Assembly (NCBI RefSeq): GCF_000282975.1
Contig: NZ_ALJC01000021.1
Coordinates: 1-59,160, forward strand
Source of the DNA: Pseudomonas psychrophila HA-4
GTDB taxonomy: Bacteria; Pseudomonadota; Gammaproteobacteria; Pseudomonadales; Pseudomonadaceae
DNA: 59,160 bases
Direction of reading: 5' to 3'
The position numbers were made by a program, and so were the translations under genes. Within the stretch, counting starts at the first letter, position 1, and each line of letters starts with the position of its first letter. The notes below the pieces were generated by a model. It did not search any database. It saw only the letters and a list, made by a program, of their open reading frames with translations, and had not been told where the DNA came from. Positions 45,421-54,602 of this stretch are shown here, one piece after another.

Positions 45421-46167
45421 TTAACGCCCGCCTCCCAAATCGAGGAAGGTCCCGGTCGTGTAGGACGCCTTGTCCGACAGCAGCCAGATGATGGCTTCGG
45501 CGACTTCTTCCGGGCGACCGCCTCGGCCCATGGGAATAATTGGCTCAAGCCTGCTGACGCGCACAGGATCGCCGCTCAGGGCATGAAAGTCAGTGAAGAT
45601 GTAACCGGGGCGTACAGCGTTGACCCGGATGCCTTCACCTGCCAGTTCTTTTGACAAGCCCAGGGTGAACGTGTCGAGCGCGCCTTTGGAGGCGGCGTAG
45701 TCAACGTACTCACCCGGTGAACCCAGGCGCGCAGCAACCGATGAGACGTTGACGATATTGCCACCCTGCCCGCCGTAGCGCGGTGACATGCGCTGCACCG
45801 CATGTTTGGCACACAAGATAGGGCCCAGTACATTGGTTTTCAGGGTGTGCAAAATACGAATTTCCGACATTTCGTCGACCCGAGACTTTTGCCCCACCGT
45901 ACCCGCGTTGTTGACCAACGCCGTGACCGGCCCCAACTCCATGTCAACCCTGGCGAACAGGCGGATGACTTCGTCTTCGTCGCTCACGTCAGCCTGCACG
46001 GCAATCGCTTGAGCGCCAAGGGCGCGGACTTCTTCCAAGACTTCGTGCGCCGATACGTCGTCAGACTGGTAGTTGATGCAAATCCGGTAGCCCTGTTGTG
46101 CAGCCAATAACGCCGTAGCCGCTCCGATGCCGCGCCCACCACCGGTGATCACGATGACTTTGTCCAT
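45421..46167 (-). CDS. Short-chain dehydrogenase/reductase (YgfF-like)
   Basis: This is a 248-residue classical SDR with the cofactor loop TGGGRGIG (8-15), VNNAG near 89, VNVSSVAARLG and the YAASK catalytic pair. The end is TTGTFLDLGGGR. It resembles YgfF/glucose dehydrogenase-like SDRs; Asn-Tyr at the end of the second strand (CINYQSD) suggests NADP(H). The substrate is unknown, and the neighbours do not help. It is transcribed alone, between the fecI module and an MHYT-GGDEF-EAL gene. Confidence 0.87.
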   Translation of the reverse strand: MDKVIVITGGGRGIGAATALLAAQQGYRICINYQSDDVSAHEVLEEVRALGAQAIAVQADVSDEDEVIRLFARVDMELGPVTALVNNAGTVGQKSRVDEMSEIRILHTLKTNVLGPILCAKHAVQRMSPRYGGQGGNIVNVSSVAARLGSPGEYVDYAASKGALDTFTLGLSKELAGEGIRVNAVRPGYIFTDFHALSGDPVRVSRLEPIIPMGRGGRPEEVAEAIIWLLSDKASYTTGTFLDLGGGR

Positions 46168-46234
46168 AAATACGTGCTCCCACTCTCAGCGGTGTCAATG
46201 TGAGCGCCAGAGTAACCGCGATGGGAGGGGTTTG

Positions 46235-48331
46235 TCAGGCCGGTGTCGATTTGCTGCAAACGGGGTGCTCGGCACGTTGAATGTCGACCATAAACTGCTC
46301 GGCCGGCAACGGCTGCCCCAGTAGAAAGCCTTGCAAGGAATCACAGCCCAAGGTGGTCAAGAAACTTTGCTGGGTATCAGTCTCCACGCCTTCGGCCACG
46401 ATCCGCAAACCCAATGCCTGGCCTAACGCCACAATCGCCGAGACAATCGCGGCATCATCGCTGTCATGCTCCAGGTCTCGTACGAATCCACGGTCGATTT
46501 TCAGCTCATTCGCCGGCAACCGCTTGAGGTACATCAGGCTTGAGTAGCCCGTACCAAAGTCATCGATGGACAGGTCAACGCCCATCTGCGACAGCTTTTG
46601 CAGCACGGTCATGCTCGCGTCAGCATCGCTCATGGCAGTGGTTTCAGTGATTTCCAGGGTCAGGCTGTTGGCCGGTAACTGGTGACGTTCTAACGCCGAG
46701 AGAACGCTGTCGACCAGCCCGGAATAGCAGAACTGCAATGACGACAAGTTGACCGCGATGCGCCAGTGGCTGTAGCCCTCGTCAAACCATACGCGCATTT
46801 GCCGGCACGCTTCGTTGAGCACCCATTCACCGATTGGGATGATCAGCCCGGTCTTTTCCGCCAATTCGATGAAGTTTTCCGGCATCAATAAACCTTGCTG
46901 CGGATGCTCCCAACGTAACAAGGCTTCGGCGCCTACAGGCTTGCCATTGCTGGCGTCAAATTTGGGCTGGTAGTGCAGCCGAAACTGCTTGTGCTCCAGT
47001 GCCTGACGCAGGTCTTGGAGCAATTGCAATTGTTTGCGGGCGTTGGTGTTCATCGAGACATCAAAGAAGCTATAGCTGTTTTTACCGCCGCCCTTGGCGT
47101 GGTACATCGCCGCGTCCGCGTTCATCAGCAGTTCTTCGGCGGTCTGGCCATTGCCGGGATACAACGCAATGCCGACGCTCGCAGAGATCTGTAGATCATG
47201 CTCCATCACCCGGAAGCCTTTAGACAGCAGCCTGACCTGACGCGCAGCAACTTGTGGCGCATCGTCTGGCTCGGTCAAGCGCACCAGCAGCACAAACTCA
47301 TCGCCACCAATGCGCGCCAAGGTGTCCTGACTGCGCAACTGTTCGCGCAAACGCATGGCCACTTCGCGCAGTAATAAATCACCCAAATGGTGGCCAAAGG
47401 CATCGTTGACCGGCTTGAAACCATCTAGGTCAATAAACATCAACGAGAAACAACCGCCCTGCTCTGTGACTTTGCCGATGGCCTGCTCAATCCGGTCAGC
47501 CAGCAGGATGCGGTTAGGCAAACCGGTCAGGGTGTCGTGCAGGGCAAGTTTGGTGAGTTCTTCGTTGGCCAGAGTCAGTGAGTCCGCCAACGCCGCCGTA
47601 CGGGCGTCTAGCCGCGCATCGAAAATAGAGGTCAGCAGGGCAATCACCAACACCGCTAAGCTGGACACCAGCACCAGATTGTCGAGACCTCTGCCACTCA
47701 AACCGGTTGCAATCGCGCCACAATAACTGCCGATCGGAAAACTCGCCGCGGCCATGCCGGTGTAGTGCATGCCGACAATCGCCAGGCCCATGATGACCGA
47801 TGCCCCACCCCGTGCCAGGCGGACGTAAGGGGTTTGCTTGCGCAAGCGAAACGCTATCGACAGCGCGGCCGCCGACGCCCCGACGGCGATCACCAGCGAC
47901 AGGCCAAACAGGGTCGGGTCGTAATCAATGCCCGGCTGCATGCGCAAGGCGGCCATGCCGCTGTAGTGCATGGCGCTGATCCCGGCGCCCATGATCAACG
48001 CGCCGAACAGCAATTGCAGCGCCGGCAAGCTCGATTGGCTGACCAGCCACAAAGCAAAACCGCAGGACAACACCGCCACCAGCAACGACCACAAGGTAAG
48101 CCCCACGTCGTAGCCCAGTTCTAGCGGCAACTCCAGCGCCAGCATCCCGATGAAGTGCATAGACCAGACGCCAAAGCCCATGGCCAAGGCTCCACCTGCC
48201 ATCCACAGGTAGGCCGTACGACCTCGAGAAGTCGCGATTCGCCCAGTGAGGTCAAGAGCGGTATACGACGCCAGAATTGCGACGCAAAGAGAAATAAAAA
48301 CCAACGCGGGAGAGTACGTTGCAGCAACCAT
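46235..48331 (-). CDS. MHYT-GGDEF-EAL membrane cyclic-di-GMP protein
   Basis: These 698 residues carry an N-terminal sensor of about seven membrane helices with three MHYT-type motifs, MHFIGM, MHYSGM and MHYTGM; the family is proposed to bind copper and sense a gas or redox signal. A GGDEF domain (about 258-420, intact GGDEFVLLV with an upstream RSQD I-site) and an EAL domain (about 430-680, EALLRW and DDFGTGYSSL) follow. Both enzymatic sites look complete, so it can make and degrade c-di-GMP. Residues MHYT/GGDEF/EAL match the PA1727 (MucR)-type layout. Confidence 0.92.
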   Translation of the reverse strand: MVAATYSPALVFISLCVAILASYTALDLTGRIATSRGRTAYLWMAGGALAMGFGVWSMHFIGMLALELPLELGYDVGLTLWSLLVAVLSCGFALWLVSQSSLPALQLLFGALIMGAGISAMHYSGMAALRMQPGIDYDPTLFGLSLVIAVGASAAALSIAFRLRKQTPYVRLARGGASVIMGLAIVGMHYTGMAAASFPIGSYCGAIATGLSGRGLDNLVLVSSLAVLVIALLTSIFDARLDARTAALADSLTLANEELTKLALHDTLTGLPNRILLADRIEQAIGKVTEQGGCFSLMFIDLDGFKPVNDAFGHHLGDLLLREVAMRLREQLRSQDTLARIGGDEFVLLVRLTEPDDAPQVAARQVRLLSKGFRVMEHDLQISASVGIALYPGNGQTAEELLMNADAAMYHAKGGGKNSYSFFDVSMNTNARKQLQLLQDLRQALEHKQFRLHYQPKFDASNGKPVGAEALLRWEHPQQGLLMPENFIELAEKTGLIIPIGEWVLNEACRQMRVWFDEGYSHWRIAVNLSSLQFCYSGLVDSVLSALERHQLPANSLTLEITETTAMSDADASMTVLQKLSQMGVDLSIDDFGTGYSSLMYLKRLPANELKIDRGFVRDLEHDSDDAAIVSAIVALGQALGLRIVAEGVETDTQQSFLTTLGCDSLQGFLLGQPLPAEQFMVDIQRAEHPVCSKSTPA

Positions 48332-48437
48332 GGGCCTTCTCTTGAGCGAATCCGAACAGCATCCATGCCCGGTAGAAAATGCGCGATTGTACTGCTTCCT
48401 CAGGCGAACGCACGCTAATGCGAATACCTGCCATCAA

Positions 48438-49322
48438 TCAGGCCGTTTGGGTTCGGGTGTCGAGTCTGATTTTCTCGATATAACGCACCACAGCAGATGA
48501 TTTTTCAAATCGACGATAGATCAAAGACAGCCAGGACGTGGCGTCACTGCCTTCAATTTTGCGGTACGCCACATTCGGCAGGCAGATATGCCCCACCACT
48601 GACGCCGGAACGACTGCCACGCCCTGATTCAAGGACACCAGCGCAATCACCGCCACCAGGCCGCCTGGCTGCGCCCCCAGTTTCGGCGCATAACCACCCT
48701 GTGCCGCTACCTGCAACGTGCCGCTGATTTGCTCGGGCAGAATGAACGTCTCGTGTTGCAAATGTTCGGCGTTGATGTGTTTGAGCCGCGTTAGCCAGCT
48801 ATCGGCGGCCAACGCTAGGACAAAACCCTCACCATTAAGCCGAATGGCTTCAAGTTCCGGGGGCAGCGCCATTGGGCACCGCACGTAGCCAAGGTCGAAA
48901 CGCCCTTCGGCTACCTGTGATGGCAAGCTGGCCATGGGCGCTTCACGCACGCTGAGGCAGACCTGCGGCGAGTTGTGCAAGTAGGCCTGTACCTGACGTT
49001 GCAACACGCCTGAATACACCGCCGAGGCCACGTAGCCCAATTCAATATGCCCGGTTTCACCGCGTCCGGCACGTTGCGCATGGCGCTGCGCACGCTCGAA
49101 CTGACGTACCGTCGCGTCGGCCTCGGGCAGCAGCGCATGACCGGCCTCGGTCAGGCTGACCTGACGCTGCTCGCGCACAAACAGGCGTACCCCAAGGGCG
49201 TTTTCAAGGTCCTGAATTTGCCGGCTCAACGTGGGTGGTGCAATGCCCAGCACCTCGGCAGCGCGGGTGAAATTGCAGTGCTGTGCAACGGCCAGAAAGT
49301 AGCGAAAGTGACGTATATCCAT
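48438..49322 (-). CDS. LysR-family regulator divergent from MFS exporter
   Basis: This 294-residue LysR protein has the N-terminal winged helix (FLAVAQHCNFTRAAEVLGIAPPTLSRQI) and an effector domain similar to CatR/BenM-type regulators. It is divergent from the MFS transporter gene across 162 bases, the typical arrangement of a regulator and its target. It probably controls exporter expression in response to a drug or aromatic compound; the ligand is unknown. Confidence 0.9.
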   Translation of the reverse strand: MDIRHFRYFLAVAQHCNFTRAAEVLGIAPPTLSRQIQDLENALGVRLFVREQRQVSLTEAGHALLPEADATVRQFERAQRHAQRAGRGETGHIELGYVASAVYSGVLQRQVQAYLHNSPQVCLSVREAPMASLPSQVAEGRFDLGYVRCPMALPPELEAIRLNGEGFVLALAADSWLTRLKHINAEHLQHETFILPEQISGTLQVAAQGGYAPKLGAQPGGLVAVIALVSLNQGVAVVPASVVGHICLPNVAYRKIEGSDATSWLSLIYRRFEKSSAVVRYIEKIRLDTRTQTA

Positions 49323-49484
49323 AGCAGCGTTAGCTCAAAGGTAATGAACATCGGGCAGTCAGCTAACGCACCTCGGCCTACGCAGCGATACCCTGTCAGC
49401 ACCGCCACACTAGAGACCTGCGAACATGTACGTCAACCCGATTAGTTACAAAGTAATAGCCTTTTCTGGCACAGGTCTGCACCG

Positions 49485-51002
49485 ATGAAAACAGTCAGCC
49501 CGCGCCTGACCCTGCTCACCGCCAGCGGGGTGTGTTCACTAATCGTGCTCGACACCAATATTGTCGCGGTCACTCTGCCGACCATCGCCCGCGATCTGGG
49601 GGCCAATTTTGTCGACATCGAATGGGTCGTCAGCGCCTATATGCTGGCGTTTGCCGCCCTGCTGCTGCCCGCAGGGAGCATTGCCGACCGTATTGGGCGC
49701 AAAACCACACTGATCTGGGGGCTGTGTATTTTCATTCTCGCCTCACTCGGCTGCGGCGCTGCGCCCAACAGCCTACTGCTGGAAATCGCTAGGGCCGTTA
49801 AAGGGGTCGGCGCGGCATTGTTGCTGACCTCTGCGCTGGCCTCCATCGGGCATGCCTTTCATGACGAAGTCGAACGTGCCAAAGCCTGGGCTTTTTGGGG
49901 CGCATGCATGGGTGTGGCCATGACCGCCGCACCGACCTTGGGCGGGTTGATTACCGAATACCTGGGCTGGCGCTGGATTTTCTACCTCAACCTGCCGGTC
50001 GGTTTAGTGTTGCTGGCGCTGGTCCGGCATGCCATCAGCGAGTCTCGCGACCCGCAATCGGCACGGCTCGATCCGTGGGGCAGCCTGGCCTTCAGCGCCA
50101 GCTTGCTGTGCCTAATCTGGGGGTTGATCGAAGCCAACCGCATTGGCTGGGACAACCCACTGACCTACGCTCGCGTGTGCGGCGGTGTGTTGCTACTGGC
50201 GCTGTTTGTGTGGGTTGAATCGGTGCAACAACGGCCGATGATCGACCTGCAACTGTTTCGTCATCCGCGCTTTATCGGTGCCCTGCTAGGTATGTTTGCC
50301 TATGCCGGTTGCGCCCAAGTGATGATGACGCTGCTGCCGTTTTACCTGCAAAACGGCTTGGGTTTCAGCGCCATTGTTTCGGGGTTGGGCATGCTGCCCT
50401 TTGCCCTGACCATGTTGATATGCCCGCGCATCGGTGCTCGCCTAGCGTCGCGGTTCACTCCCGCGAGCATGATGGCCGCAGGTTTGACTCTAGTCGGTTG
50501 CGGCAACCTGTTAAGTGCCTTGGCGGTCGACCATGGCGACTACCTGAGCTTTGCCCTAGCCACGGCAGTAACGGGCGCGGGCGCCGGATTGCTGAATGGC
50601 GACACACAAAAAAACATCATGGCGTGCGTTCCGCGAGACCGCGTGGGCATGGCTTCCGGCATGAGCACCACCATGCGCTTTAGCGCCATCGTGCTGGCCA
50701 TCGGCGTATATGGCGCGCTGCTGGGCGGCCACACCGAGCAGAATCTGCACGCAAGCCTTGCGCAAGACGCCAATCAATGGCTTGGGCAAAGCCACTTTAT
50801 TGCCTCACGCGTGGTTGCCGGCGATATGCAGGGGGCGCTCAGTCAGTTGCCGCTGGCGGTGCAAACCCAAGTCCAGCCGCTGGCGACGCAGGCGTTTATG
50901 GCGGGTTTCAGCAGTCTGCTGTGGGTGGCCGGAGTTTTAGCATTACTGGGTGCGCTGCTGGTGGGAACGCTGATGCGAAAACCGATTCCGCAGTTCACTT
51001 AG
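49485..51002 (+). CDS. DHA2-type MFS multidrug exporter
   Basis: This 505-residue permease has about 14 hydrophobic segments, the EmrB/QacA number. Motif A is visible as GSIADRIGRKTTL near residue 66, and motif C-like Gly/Pro residues follow in the fifth helix (APTLGGLI). It is an inner-membrane proton-driven exporter of small molecules. Divergent LysR control is likely. No partner membrane-fusion protein is adjacent, so it may act alone or with a distant outer-membrane channel. Confidence 0.9.
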   Translation: MKTVSPRLTLLTASGVCSLIVLDTNIVAVTLPTIARDLGANFVDIEWVVSAYMLAFAALLLPAGSIADRIGRKTTLIWGLCIFILASLGCGAAPNSLLLEIARAVKGVGAALLLTSALASIGHAFHDEVERAKAWAFWGACMGVAMTAAPTLGGLITEYLGWRWIFYLNLPVGLVLLALVRHAISESRDPQSARLDPWGSLAFSASLLCLIWGLIEANRIGWDNPLTYARVCGGVLLLALFVWVESVQQRPMIDLQLFRHPRFIGALLGMFAYAGCAQVMMTLLPFYLQNGLGFSAIVSGLGMLPFALTMLICPRIGARLASRFTPASMMAAGLTLVGCGNLLSALAVDHGDYLSFALATAVTGAGAGLLNGDTQKNIMACVPRDRVGMASGMSTTMRFSAIVLAIGVYGALLGGHTEQNLHASLAQDANQWLGQSHFIASRVVAGDMQGALSQLPLAVQTQVQPLATQAFMAGFSSLLWVAGVLALLGALLVGTLMRKPIPQFT

Positions 51003-51024
51003 GCGTTGCGCACGGTCAGCGATA

Positions 51025-51225
51025 TCAGCATCTGCCAGCTTGCAGGCGCTGCAATTCACGGCGAACCATGCTTGCGTATTCAGCGGGGCGTAAGGTGTAG
51101 AGCTGCCCCGCCACCCAGGTCAGCCAAGCACCTTTCAATACGGGCTGTTGGGCAAACAATTCGGCAGCCTTGGCTTGGGCTTGCGCAAGGTGCTGCTGAT
51201 GAAACTCGCTGCGCGTGAGTGTCAC
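51025..51225 (-). CDS. Small hypothetical protein, 66 residues
   Basis: The reading frame starts with GTG inside the preceding gene's stop (GTGA overlap), suggesting coupled translation. The protein is helical, Gln/Ala/Leu-rich in its first half (HLAQAQAKAAELFAQQ), with a YTLRPAEYASMVRREL segment. No signal peptide or known domain was recognised. It faces the MFS gene end to end with 22 bases between. It is supported mainly by the overlap with the upstream gene, not by a recognised family. Confidence 0.6.
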   Translation of the reverse strand: MTLTRSEFHQQHLAQAQAKAAELFAQQPVLKGAWLTWVAGQLYTLRPAEYASMVRRELQRLQAGRC

Positions 51226-51692
51226 TCTTTGCTGGCCTTAAACGTGAGTTCACCCTTGCGCCATTTGGCAGCTTTGGTGGTCACTGCTTTCAAAGTTTTG
51301 CTCAAACCGCCTTCGAGTTGCTCGATGGCTGCAAACACCAGCATCACGGTTTGGCCTTCTTTGAAGACGATACCTTCGCCCAAAGGCGAACTGACGTAGG
51401 CATAGTCACCGATGCCATACACCGTCATTTTGATTTCGCGAAACTTGATATCCAGCTTGCCGCCTTCACGGCTAGGCATTACTGCGGCGCTGAAATGATC
51501 GCCAACCTTTAACTTCAGGCCTGGCTTGTCGTCTACCACCAACGCTGTTTCTGTGTCGATTTCAGCGATGTAAATACCTTCTGCCGTTTGTTCGGTGACA
51601 TACACAAAGCGAGACTGGAACATCTTGACCAACCGCGCCCGCAAGTCACCTAACACAAATAATGCATGCATCTCCAAATTGCTGACTGCCAA
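51222..51692 (-). CDS. Conserved hypothetical protein, 156 residues
   Basis: The start is a TTG at 51692: GAGGA lies seven bases before it, whereas the ATG at 51671 has its GGAG directly touching it. The protein starts MAVSNLEMHALFVLGDLRARLV and looks like mixed alpha/beta with two beta-rich halves (VYVTEQTAEGIYIAEID and IKFREIKMTVYGIGDYAYVSS). I recall close relatives in Pseudomonas genomes without a function. There is no signal peptide. It is translationally coupled to the 66-residue protein downstream. Confidence 0.7.
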   Translation of the reverse strand: MAVSNLEMHALFVLGDLRARLVKMFQSRFVYVTEQTAEGIYIAEIDTETALVVDDKPGLKLKVGDHFSAAVMPSREGGKLDIKFREIKMTVYGIGDYAYVSSPLGEGIVFKEGQTVMLVFAAIEQLEGGLSKTLKAVTTKAAKWRKGELTFKASKE

Positions 51693-52161
51693 CGAAAAGT
51701 CCTCGGTATTAGAAAGTTAAACTGCCCGCCAAAAAACAGGCAGCAGAAAAAAAGCCTCAGCCACCTAGCTAAAAACCCGCGTGCGACAAGGTGACCTGAC
51801 TGCTGGAGTCAGGGGTGGCAAGTGACATCGAGATAATGGATTCCCGCCTGAACTATCCCGGCAAACAAGCACCGGGGGCTTGAAAGAAAATAACCAAGGC
51901 CGTGTTCGCGTTGTTCGGCTTACACACAGTCGGGCGCGCTATTCTACCGACTCATCCCCAAGGATGGGTATACACATCCGCTGTTCAATTGGGTAAACAT
52001 TTATTTTCTGCCTGATTGCGTCTGTATTCAACAAGGCTTTCGTCGCCCCGATGCGTTAACTGCGCCACGAGCGGCCAACTACTGCCATACTTGCGCAAAA
52101 TTTGGCCTGGCCCATGCCGCCAGGTTGGCTGGACTTTATTACTTGCAAGGGATAGTGACAC
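51693..52161. other. Intergenic region, 469 bases
   Basis: This region separates a minus-strand gene pair from a plus-strand one, so it should hold divergent promoters. A CCTGGC/GCCAGG hairpin at 52106-52124 lies in the leader of the next gene. I see no ORF with a ribosome site, no tRNA and no REP copy. Confidence 0.4.
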
Positions 52162-52392
52162 GTGACTGAATTTGATATTGGCGAGTATTTTATCCGCGGT
52201 GACTTCAAAGAAGTCGATGGAGAATTTCAGGCAGTGATCGTGATGCGGCCAAAACCACCCCTGACCAAGGTCACCTACCACCAAGTCGAAAAAGACCGGT
52301 GGTTCAAGACCTCCGAACTGGCAAAAATTGCCGGCATGGAGTCTGCCCTGGAATTGAAAGCAGCCGTCGACGCAGGCGCTCTTAACATTTGA
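52162..52392 (+). CDS. Small hypothetical protein, 76 residues
   Basis: The GTG-started frame follows AAGGGAT. The product is soluble with a beta-rich first half (MTEFDIGEYFIRGDFKEVDG) and a helical, Ala-rich end (ELAKIAGMESALELKAAVDAG). No domain was recognised. It has its own leader, and a DUF2789 gene follows after 100 bases on the same strand. The GTG start is about eleven bases after the AAGGG and is reasonable; no in-frame ATG precedes it. Confidence 0.55.
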   Translation: MTEFDIGEYFIRGDFKEVDGEFQAVIVMRPKPPLTKVTYHQVEKDRWFKTSELAKIAGMESALELKAAVDAGALNI

Positions 52393-52494
52393 CGCGACTC
52401 GTCTCGTTTCCAATTGAGCTAGGCTGGTCTCGAACTCTTTACGCTCCAAAGCCTCAGATGGACAGACCCGGCCCATTTACTAAAGGAAATGAAC

Positions 52495-52731
52495 ATGGAC
52501 GACACACCTATCAGCTTGCAAAGCCTGTTTGAACAATTGGGATTATCGTCTGACGAGGCTTCGATTACCGCCTTCATTGACTCCAACAGATTGCCTGAAG
52601 ACGTGAAATTGGCCGATGCCGACATTTGGACAAAGGCTCAATCCCAGTTATTGAAAGAAAAACTACTAGCAGATGACAATTGGGCGATTGTTATCGACGA
52701 ATTGAATGTCCGCCTGCATCAAGCACGCTGA
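52495..52731 (+). CDS. DUF2789 family protein
   Basis: The 78-residue protein starts at the ATG at 52495, seven bases after AAAGGA; an ATG at 52489 is too close. It has the DUF2789 pattern: SLQSLFEQLGLSSDEASI, then FIDSNRLPEDVKLADADIW, and an end WAIVIDELNVRLHQ. It is small and all-helical with no known function. Its last 13 bases overlap the convergent small gene at 52719. Confidence 0.82.
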   Translation: MDDTPISLQSLFEQLGLSSDEASITAFIDSNRLPEDVKLADADIWTKAQSQLLKEKLLADDNWAIVIDELNVRLHQAR

Positions 52732-52937
52732 GCATGCATTCGCACTGCTGAACGGTTGGCGCTTAGCTGCGCCAGCCAGACGGCACGACACTCCTCAGCG
52801 TCTACGCGACTGGAAAAAGCAGTGCCACGTTGCTCGCCATTTACCAGCACAACCCAGCAAGCCCTTTTGCCGATAGCACGCAAGCTTTCAGGGACACCGC
52901 TGCCGATCATTACTGCCACATCAACCTGATTGGTCAT
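52719..52937 (-). CDS. Small hypothetical protein, 72 residues
   Basis: The frame starts at the ATG at 52937 with GGAG nine bases before it; a longer reading adds six residues. It begins MTNQVDVAVMIGSGVPESLR and has a C-terminal half rich in Ala and Arg (CRAVWLAQLSANRSAVRMHA). No domain was recognised. It overlaps the DUF2789 gene tail to tail by 13 bases, so their mRNAs could pair at the 3' ends. Confidence 0.5.
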   Translation of the reverse strand: MTNQVDVAVMIGSGVPESLRAIGKRACWVVLVNGEQRGTAFSSRVDAEECRAVWLAQLSANRSAVRMHAQRA

Positions 52938-53063
52938 GATGCTGACTCCACGCATTTAGTTAGCCACCTAACGATGTTGGCTATCTTAGTGGCTAACTGC
53001 ATGCGGAAAAAGCGATGCACCGCATAGCTGCGTTGCATTGCGTGTAACAATCCGCGTGTCCGT

Positions 53064-54407
53064 CTAGGCGAAAGCCGTCTCGTGTTGCTCATACACCAGG
53101 CGCCCACCTTCTTGGGGGCGGTTGAAAAAAGCCTGGTCTATCAAGCCCTCTCCCGCGCCAACCGCAGCGTTCCAATTTGCCGATTGATGGATGTAACGCT
53201 GGCGCAGCAGGCGCTCTTCTTGCGAAGTCAATGCAATGACACCTTCACGCACCTGAGCCTGAAGCCTAGCTTCAATGGGTTGCAGTTCGTCGGGTAAACC
53301 GGCATCAGCCTCAGTCAAGGCGGTGAACGGAACACCCTGCTCACACGCCAGGCGGTGCATGATGCGCAGGTAGACACGCGACAATTGGCCAAACATCCGA
53401 CGTTGCATATAGACCGCCGCCTGTACGTGTTGCATCGGATCTTCGCGACTGCCCTCGCGACGTGCAGTGCTGCGCACTTCCAGCAGACGATTGGGATCGC
53501 TGGGGTCCAGCAGATCCTTGGCTTGCCACTGCGCAAGCTCAGCGGTCGCGCTTTGCCAAGCGTGGGTCAGAATGAGCGGCGTGGAAGGTTTGACCCGATT
53601 GGTTTGCCAGCGAGTCAACAACACTTGCTCGCTCATTTGCCCCGGGTACCCACCGCCTACGTCGGCATGTGCGCCGGGCACTGCGACCTCCATTGGCCAC
53701 TGCGGGGCGATGCGGCTCAATGAGTAATTGCGCCGCTGCTCGTCGCGCGCTGTCAGATGCACGACGTGTTGTGCGCTGTCAGGGCTGAGATACAGATTCA
53801 AACCGGGGTTGATGTCATCGCTGATGTCGCCCAAGTCTGCCACTCCCCCCATGGCGGCGACGGTGTCTAACAAGCCGATAAAATCGATCACGCATTCAAA
53901 ATCAGGCGCCAGCGCAAATTGCGATTTAAAAGAGCTGTTATTGATCCGATTAGCGAAGTGACGGGCCGCCGCCGCACCGCGGCTGAAACCAAAAATATCC
54001 AGTTGCAAACGGCAGATGGACGATGGCGCCACACCTTGTAAAAAATGCGTCAGACACTCCAAGAGTTGGGCGTAGGCCTGTTCTGCCTTGCCCAGCACCC
54101 CGCTGCTACCACGCCCGTAAGTCTGCGCTGGAAAGCGCGTATCAGCGCCACCCGTCGTCGTGCCGATACCACTGATGTAGAGCGACGTGACAGCGTTGCC
54201 ATCAGCATCGAACGCCTGCTGCGCAGGGTAATGCTGATGCAGTACAGCGATATTGGTCATGACGTTGGCGTAGCTGCTGTCAGCCTCCACCCTCAGGCCG
54301 CGTGCTAGCCGCGCCTGTCCCGCTGCGCTGTTGAATTGATTATTGGCCGTTCCATCAATGAAAACACCAACGCGCAACACGTGTCCTGTGTTGCTTGAAT
54401 CACCCAT
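53064..54407 (-). CDS. DUF2235 alpha/beta hydrolase, Tle1-like phospholipase candidate
   Basis: This 447-residue protein (ATG 54407 with AAGG before it) has FIDGTANN (17-23), the nucleophile elbow GFSRG with S142, LLDTV with D181, and HADVGGGY with H247, a full Ser-Asp-His set as in DUF2235/Tle1 type VI lipase effectors. There is no signal peptide. The C-terminal 150 residues are helical. It is an orphan: no VgrG, PAAR or immunity-like gene adjoins, so delivery by type VI secretion is only a possibility. Confidence 0.82.
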   Translation of the reverse strand: MGDSSNTGHVLRVGVFIDGTANNQFNSAAGQARLARGLRVEADSSYANVMTNIAVLHQHYPAQQAFDADGNAVTSLYISGIGTTTGGADTRFPAQTYGRGSSGVLGKAEQAYAQLLECLTHFLQGVAPSSICRLQLDIFGFSRGAAAARHFANRINNSSFKSQFALAPDFECVIDFIGLLDTVAAMGGVADLGDISDDINPGLNLYLSPDSAQHVVHLTARDEQRRNYSLSRIAPQWPMEVAVPGAHADVGGGYPGQMSEQVLLTRWQTNRVKPSTPLILTHAWQSATAELAQWQAKDLLDPSDPNRLLEVRSTARREGSREDPMQHVQAAVYMQRRMFGQLSRVYLRIMHRLACEQGVPFTALTEADAGLPDELQPIEARLQAQVREGVIALTSQEERLLRQRYIHQSANWNAAVGAGEGLIDQAFFNRPQEGGRLVYEQHETAFA

Positions 54408-54602
54408 GAATTTCACCCTTGATCAAATCGGCCACGCAAAAAAAAGCCGCGTAACTATAAGGGTGCTCATACGAGGTCACCAACTCAACGCTGGCAATGT
54501 GTAAGACGGGGTTTTACAACGAGGGAGATGGCAGCAAGGCGAACGCTTGCAGGGGCCAACAGCACCGGGACCGCTTGGCGCGGCCCCGGCAAGGTCAAAC
54601 GA

